Source of the DNA: Alphaproteobacteria bacterium UBA1254
GTDB lineage: Bacteria > Pseudomonadota > Alphaproteobacteria > RF32 > CAG-239
DNA length: 10,476 bases
Reading direction: 5' to 3'
Assembly: GCA_002308495.1 (NCBI GenBank)
Contig: DBVW01000002.1
Span: 87,965 to 98,440, forward strand
Part shown: one piece after another, positions 6,836 to 10,476 of the stretch
How positions within the stretch are numbered: the stretch's first letter is position 1
How the letters are laid out: each line of letters begins with the position of its first letter
The notes under the pieces: model-generated
Database searches by the model: none
What the model was told of the DNA's origin: nothing
Seen by the model: only the letters and a program-made list of their open reading frames with translations
Translations under genes and position numbers: made by a program

Positions 6836-7453
6836 CTAAAAGAGTCTTTCTATTTTTTGCCATCTGTCCTTTTCCTCTTGTGTCCAGGTACCGTAACAGT
6901 GTGAGGAAAAATCGTATGGACCGGAAACCTCCAGACACTTTTGAGCTCGCTCTTTCAAAATCCTAGAAAAGTACAATTCCTTTTCGAACTTGTCCTTATG
7001 TGTTTCCAAGATTTTAACAAGATTGGCTTTTGGTCTGCCGCCCATGATGCGTATAATGGAATTTCCCGTAAAAACAGCATCAGGGTTGCTCAGAACGTTA
7101 TCCCAAAACACAAAAACCAAATCGCAAAGCTCTTCAGAAATTTCCCAAGCGTAAAAGATAATGGCTTCATATTCGTGAATGCACTTCTGATACGCTTTGA
7201 ACCTCTTGATATCGGTCTCATTCGGCAAGAGAAGATTCTTGAGCTCTTCAACCTTTTCATCAGTCAAGACAGCCTTTTTCTGATACACCCGCTCTAAATA
7301 GAGTGCCATACTTTCAAGGCTATCTTTCAAACCTGGTGGGAGCTCATCTTCCAGCTTCGCCTCAAGAGCCTTTTTTTTCTTGGCTCTTTGCTCGCGTTTT
7401 GCTTGTCCTGCAAGCTTACGTCTTGCAATTTCTTCCTTGCTTATACGAACCAT
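6836..7453 (-). CDS. Hypothetical protein (205 aa), second gene of an overlapping pair
   Basis: I do not recognise this family. The N-terminus (1-37) is a highly charged Lys/Arg/Glu/Ala helix or coiled coil (AKREQRAKKKKALEAKLEDE). A mostly helical body follows, with an aromatic-rich patch (YEAIIFYAWEISEELCDLVFVFW, about 95-117). A short Gly-Arg-Pro turn (MGGRPKANLVKIL, 137-149) may bind or stabilise something. There is no signal peptide or classic membrane span. The ATG at 7453 overlaps the end of the upstream gene by 13 nt in another frame and has no well-spaced Shine-Dalgarno, which suggests translational coupling. Codon use is unlike gyrA and uvrA. By hand count, 4 of 6 Pro are CCA (none seen in gyrA), 15 of 25 Lys are AAG, and 7 of 13 Arg are AGA/AGG. 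That fits horizontal acquisition. The ORF ends just before the shared terminator. Confidence 0.8.
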   Translation of the reverse strand: MVRISKEEIARRKLAGQAKREQRAKKKKALEAKLEDELPPGLKDSLESMALYLERVYQKKAVLTDEKVEELKNLLLPNETDIKRFKAYQKCIHEYEAIIFYAWEISEELCDLVFVFWDNVLSNPDAVFTGNSIIRIMGGRPKANLVKILETHKDKFEKELYFSRILKERAQKCLEVSGPYDFSSHCYGTWTQEEKDRWQKIERLF

Positions 7454-7716
7454 CTCTTTAAGGTCTTTTTAGCTTTCTCTTTCAGAGATTCGTCAGAGTT
7501 ACTCGACCCGATGAGCCGGTGAAGCAGTACTCCGTACTCTTTCTCGCAACCCTGCTTATAATCAGGCTTTTGCAAAAGAATGCGGATTCTTAAGGTGTCG
7601 GTTTCGTCGTACACGTCCTTGACGACGATGTCACGAATTGCAGCGGCTCTCATGTTAGGCAATGCAATTTCGCGGCGGAATTGTTCCGCTTTTTCGTGTC
7701 TTTGTTCTTTACTCAT
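7441..7716 (-). CDS. Hypothetical protein (91 aa), first gene of an overlapping pair
   Basis: This is not a family I recognise. The product is small and strongly charged, starting MSKEQRHEKAEQFRREIALP. A central segment (AAAIRDIVVKDVYDETDTLRIRILLQKP, roughly 24-51) looks like a helix followed by beta strands. The C-terminal helix is basic (LKEKAKKTLKRWFV). There are no membrane segments. The ATG at 7716-7714 has no Shine-Dalgarno. A TATAAT hexamer on the same strand (7732-7727) would start transcription only a few bases upstream, so the mRNA may be nearly leaderless. Its stop overlaps the start of the 205-aa gene by 13 nt, so the two form one transcription unit. The pair is on the strand opposite to gyrA and uvrA. 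A toxin-antitoxin or other small accessory module is conceivable from size and layout alone; no motif supports it. Confidence 0.75.
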   Translation of the reverse strand: MSKEQRHEKAEQFRREIALPNMRAAAIRDIVVKDVYDETDTLRIRILLQKPDYKQGCEKEYGVLLHRLIGSSNSDESLKEKAKKTLKRWFV

Positions 7717-7726
7717 ACATACTATA

Positions 7727-7754
7727 ATTATAAAGGTAAATAATTTTATTTTAA
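7727..7754 (-). promoter_or_regulatory. possible promoter of the overlapping pair
   Basis: On the minus strand there is a perfect TATAAT (7732-7727), with a weak TTAAAA-like -35 at about 7754-7749 (16 bp spacing). Transcription would start near 7720, at or just before the start codon at 7716. The surroundings are AT-rich, so only the -10 carries real weight. Confidence 0.4.
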
Positions 7755-7848
7755 TGAATAATTTTCTAATTACTGATAAGTATTTTTAAGTATAAGCAAA
7801 AAAAACATTCCTTTCAAGACAAAATATCATTTTTTTTAAAAAAGATTT

Positions 7849-7877
7849 TTGTTGTATTTTTTATCCGTTTTTATTAT
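7849..7877 (+). promoter_or_regulatory. possible uvrA promoter
   Basis: TTGTTG (7849-7854) and TATTAT (7872-7877) are 17 bp apart. The start would be near 7884, giving a leader of about 23 nt that contains the GGAGG site. The -35 matches the consensus at only 3 of 6 positions, and the background is AT-rich. Confidence 0.35.
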
Positions 7878-7896
7878 ATTGCCGCTAGGTTACCAT

Positions 7897-7901
7897 GGAG
7901 G
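7897..7901 (+). promoter_or_regulatory. uvrA Shine-Dalgarno, decides between two in-frame ATGs
   Basis: GGAGG lies 5 nt before the ATG at 7907. Another in-frame ATG at 7895 overlaps this site, so it cannot use it. The 7907 start also gives an N-terminus of typical length for UvrA. Confidence 0.8.
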
Positions 7902-7906
7902 TTTTT

Positions 7907-10476
7907 ATGTCACACGACAAATTCATTGAGATTAAAGGCGCCCGCGAGCATAACCTTAAAAATATTGATATCAATATTCCCAAAGACAAACTGACCGTTA
8001 TTACCGGTTTATCGGGCAGCGGTAAGTCATCGCTTGCTTTTGATACGATTTATGCCGAAGGCCAACGCAGATATGTTGAAAGCTTGTCTGCTTATGCGCG
8101 CCAATTTCTTGATTTGATGAAAAAACCTGATGTTGATTCCATAGAAGGTTTGTCGCCTGCCATTTCGATTGAACAAAAAACAACCTCTCATAATCCGCGT
8201 TCAACCGTCGGAACCATTACCGAAATCTATGATTACATGCGTTTGTTGTGGGCAAGAGCCGGAACGCCATACTCTCCTGCCACGGGAAAGCCGATTGAGG
8301 CTCAGACCGTTTCTCAAATGGTTGATAAAATTTTAGCCTTTGAAGCCGGCACAAAAATTATTTTACTTGCTCCTATCGCCAGAGGCAAGAAAGGTGAGTT
8401 TAAAAAAGACTTTGAATCGCTTCAAAAACAAGGATATCAACGCATTAACATTGACGGACGAATGTTTAGTTTGGATGAAGTTCCCGATTTAAATAAAAAT
8501 CAAAAACATGATATTGAGGTTGTCGTCGATCGTCTTGTTATTAAAGAAGGCATCACGGAACGTTTAACCGGATCCGTCGAAACAGCCTTAAAGCTTTCTG
8601 ACGGTCTTCTTTTTATTGATTTCACGGATGGATCGGCTCGTAAAATATTTTCTTCAAAATTTGCCTGCCCCGTCTCCGGTTTCATGATTGAAGAAATTGA
8701 GCCTCGTCTGTTTTCTTTTAATAACCCTTACGGCGCCTGCCCTCATTGTGACGGCTTAGGGGCAAGCCTTTATATGGATCCCAATCTTATCGTTCCGAAT
8801 GAAAATCTGAGCATTGACAAAGGCGCTATTGAGCCTTGGTTCGGCTTTCACTCTTCTTTTTACACGCAAACCATTGAATCGCTTGCCGATTATTTAAAAA
8901 TATCGACCAAAACGCCATGGAAAGATCTGCCTCAAAAGGCAAAAGATATCATTCTATATGGTTCGAACGGCAAAAATATCCCGATTTATTATTCAAAATT
9001 TGCAACAAATCGACCGTTTGAAGGTGTTATTCCAAACATGGAACGTCGTTTTCTTGAAACAGATTCGGCGACAGTCCGTGAAGAGCTTTCAAAATATCAA
9101 TCATCAGCGCCTTGCGAACATTGTCATGGCAAACGTTTAAAAGAGCAGGCTTTGGCCGTTAAAGTTGCAGGTCTTGATATTATTGAAGCCACTCAAATGT
9201 CCGTTAAAGATGCTTTAAGCTGGTTTTCAAAGGTTGAAAATAAGCTCTCAAAAGAAAAGAAAGAAATTGCACATAAAATTTTAAAAGAAATCATTGAGCG
9301 CCTTAAATTTTTAAATAATGTCGGTTTGGAATATTTAACATTATCTCGCCAAAGCGGCGGATTATCGGGCGGTGAGGCTCAGCGTATCAGGCTTGCCTCG
9401 CAAATCGGCTCCGGTTTAACGGGAGTTATGTATGTCTTAGACGAACCCTCTATCGGCCTGCACCAACGCGATAACAGCAAGCTTTTGGAAACCCTCACCC
9501 ATTTGCGTGATATCGGAAATACCGTTATTGTTGTCGAACATGATGAAGATGCCATCAGAGCGGCTGATTTTGTGATTGACATGGGGCCTATTGCCGGCTT
9601 AAAAGGCGGATATGTAACAGCCTCCGGCAAACTTGATGATGTTTTAAAAAGCAAGCGCAGTTTAACGGCTGCTTATTTGAATGGTGAAAAAGAAATTCCC
9701 GTTCCTAAAATCAGACGCGAAGGAAACGGAAAATTTATTGAACTGAAAGGTGTTAAAACCAACAACTTAAAAAATGTTAACCTAAAACTTCCGCTCGGCA
9801 CGATGACTTGTGTCACCGGCGTTTCGGGAAGCGGAAAATCATCACTTATTTTAGAAACCCTTTTTCCCGCTTTAGATAAAGCAATTAACGGCTCGCGTAT
9901 GCCTGCCGGAAAATACACTTCCATCACGGGCTTTGAAAATATTGATAAAATCATTGATATTGATCAATCGCCCATCGGACGCACACCGCGTTCAAATCCG
10001 GTGACATATACGGGACTTTTTACTTATATCAGAGATTGGTTTGCTTCTCTTCCTCAATCGAAAGCCAGAGGCTACACCGCAGGTCGTTTCTCATTTAATG
10101 TTAAAGGCGGAAGATGCGAGGCTTGTGAAGGTGATGGCGTTAAAAAAATTGAGATGCACTTTTTGCCCGATGTATATGTTGAATGTGATGTTTGCAAAGG
10201 AAAACGCTTTAACCGCGAGACATTGGAAATTAAATATAAGGACAAGTCCATCGCCGATGTTTTGGATATGACCGTTGATGAGGCGTATGTTTTCTTTGAA
10301 AATATCCCCTCAATCAAAAATCGCTTAAAACTCTTGCAAGAGGTCGGCTTGGGATATATTAAACTCGGACAACCTGCAACAACCTTATCAGGCGGCGAAG
10401 CTCAGCGTATTAAGCTTTCAAAAGAACTGAGCAAAAAAGCAACCGGAAAAACTCTCTATATCTTGGATGAGCCGAC
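7907..10476 (+). CDS. uvrA: Excinuclease ABC subunit A, cut by right window edge
   Basis: UvrA is the dimeric ABC-type ATPase that finds bulky DNA lesions and loads UvrB in nucleotide excision repair. 856 codons are visible (the family is about 940-970 aa). The first ATPase half has Walker A GLSGSGKSS (34-42), signature LSGGE (486-490) and Walker B VMYVLDEPSIGLH (507-519). The second half has Walker A GVSGSGKSS (638-646), zinc ligands C737, C740, C760 and C763, and signature LSGGE (827-831). It breaks off inside Walker B (YILDEP). The UvrB-binding and damage-sensing region lies between the first Walker A and signature. The first zinc motif is altered: C254-P-V-S257 pairs with C278/C281, so Ser replaces the second Cys of the usual CPxC. 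Another CxxC pair is at C403/C406. The start at 7907 is supported by GGAGG. The frame is intact to the window end. Confidence 0.98.
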   Translation, partial: MSHDKFIEIKGAREHNLKNIDINIPKDKLTVITGLSGSGKSSLAFDTIYAEGQRRYVESLSAYARQFLDLMKKPDVDSIEGLSPAISIEQKTTSHNPRSTVGTITEIYDYMRLLWARAGTPYSPATGKPIEAQTVSQMVDKILAFEAGTKIILLAPIARGKKGEFKKDFESLQKQGYQRINIDGRMFSLDEVPDLNKNQKHDIEVVVDRLVIKEGITERLTGSVETALKLSDGLLFIDFTDGSARKIFSSKFACPVSGFMIEEIEPRLFSFNNPYGACPHCDGLGASLYMDPNLIVPNENLSIDKGAIEPWFGFHSSFYTQTIESLADYLKISTKTPWKDLPQKAKDIILYGSNGKNIPIYYSKFATNRPFEGVIPNMERRFLETDSATVREELSKYQSSAPCEHCHGKRLKEQALAVKVAGLDIIEATQMSVKDALSWFSKVENKLSKEKKEIAHKILKEIIERLKFLNNVGLEYLTLSRQSGGLSGGEAQRIRLASQIGSGLTGVMYVLDEPSIGLHQRDNSKLLETLTHLRDIGNTVIVVEHDEDAIRAADFVIDMGPIAGLKGGYVTASGKLDDVLKSKRSLTAAYLNGEKEIPVPKIRREGNGKFIELKGVKTNNLKNVNLKLPLGTMTCVTGVSGSGKSSLILETLFPALDKAINGSRMPAGKYTSITGFENIDKIIDIDQSPIGRTPRSNPVTYTGLFTYIRDWFASLPQSKARGYTAGRFSFNVKGGRCEACEGDGVKKIEMHFLPDVYVECDVCKGKRFNRETLEIKYKDKSIADVLDMTVDEAYVFFENIPSIKNRLKLLQEVGLGYIKLGQPATTLSGGEAQRIKLSKELSKKATGKTLYILDEP

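Larger units (their letters stand above)
7717..7906. other. AT-rich divergent spacer between the overlapping pair and uvrA
   Basis: This 190 bp stretch contains long T and A tracts and carries the two outward-facing promoters listed here. I see no RNA gene, long inverted repeat or direct-repeat SOS operator of the alphaproteobacterial GTTC-N7-GTTC type. Confidence 0.5.

Noticed and set aside
6941..7297. 118-aa plus-strand open frame opposite the 205-aa gene
   Set aside because: It lies wholly antisense to a longer ORF with a coherent start, overlap and terminator layout. It has no ribosome site or promoter and would run away from the shared terminator.
7717..7906. SOS (LexA) operator upstream of uvrA
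   Set aside because: I looked for GTTC-N7-GTTC or GAAC-N7-GAAC direct repeats and an E. coli-type CTG-N10-CAG box. None is present in the spacer, so SOS control cannot be claimed from the sequence.
1..10476. CRISPR arrays, tRNA or rRNA genes, insertion sequences, prophage genes
   Set aside because: I saw no regularly spaced repeats, no cloverleaf-like or rRNA-like segments, no transposase or integrase motifs and no terminal inverted repeats. The only clear inverted repeats are the three terminators.

Overview
The window looks like an ordinary housekeeping stretch of a bacterial chromosome with low-to-moderate GC. GyrA and UvrA read as alphaproteobacterial: GyrA has an extra segment between C-terminal blades, and UvrA has a CPVSGF version of its first zinc motif. 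AT-rich spacers and U/A-rich codon choice suggest a low-GC, possibly host- or gut-associated lineage. That placement is inference from remembered family patterns, not from a search.

Layout. Positions 1-2617 are on the minus strand and read sppA (membrane signal peptide peptidase), gatC, gatA (tRNA-dependent amidotransferase subunits; gatA is cut by the left edge). The gatC-gatA pair is tightly spaced. Positions 2618-3851 hold two isolated plus-strand genes of unknown function. One encodes 107 aa (2820-3143) and one 168 aa (3297-3803). Each has a near-consensus sigma70-type promoter and ends at a 12-bp-stem terminator. gyrA (3969-6776) is complete and ends at a strong hairpin that also serves the converging minus-strand transcript. 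Positions 6836-7716 hold a minus-strand pair of overlapping unknown genes (91 and 205 aa) whose codon use differs from gyrA and uvrA. uvrA starts at 7907 and runs off the right edge.

How the genes work together. GatCAB makes Gln-tRNA(Gln) and/or Asn-tRNA(Asn) by transamidation. GyrA is half of DNA gyrase. UvrA is the damage-recognition ATPase of nucleotide excision repair. SppA clears cleaved signal peptides or other membrane-associated peptides. These share chromosomal neighbourhood, not one pathway. The least explained parts are the two monocistronic small genes and the overlapping pair between gyrA and uvrA. I found no CRISPR array, tRNA, rRNA, transposase or phage gene. There is no convincing new multi-gene system, though the overlapping pair is the best candidate for acquired accessory DNA.
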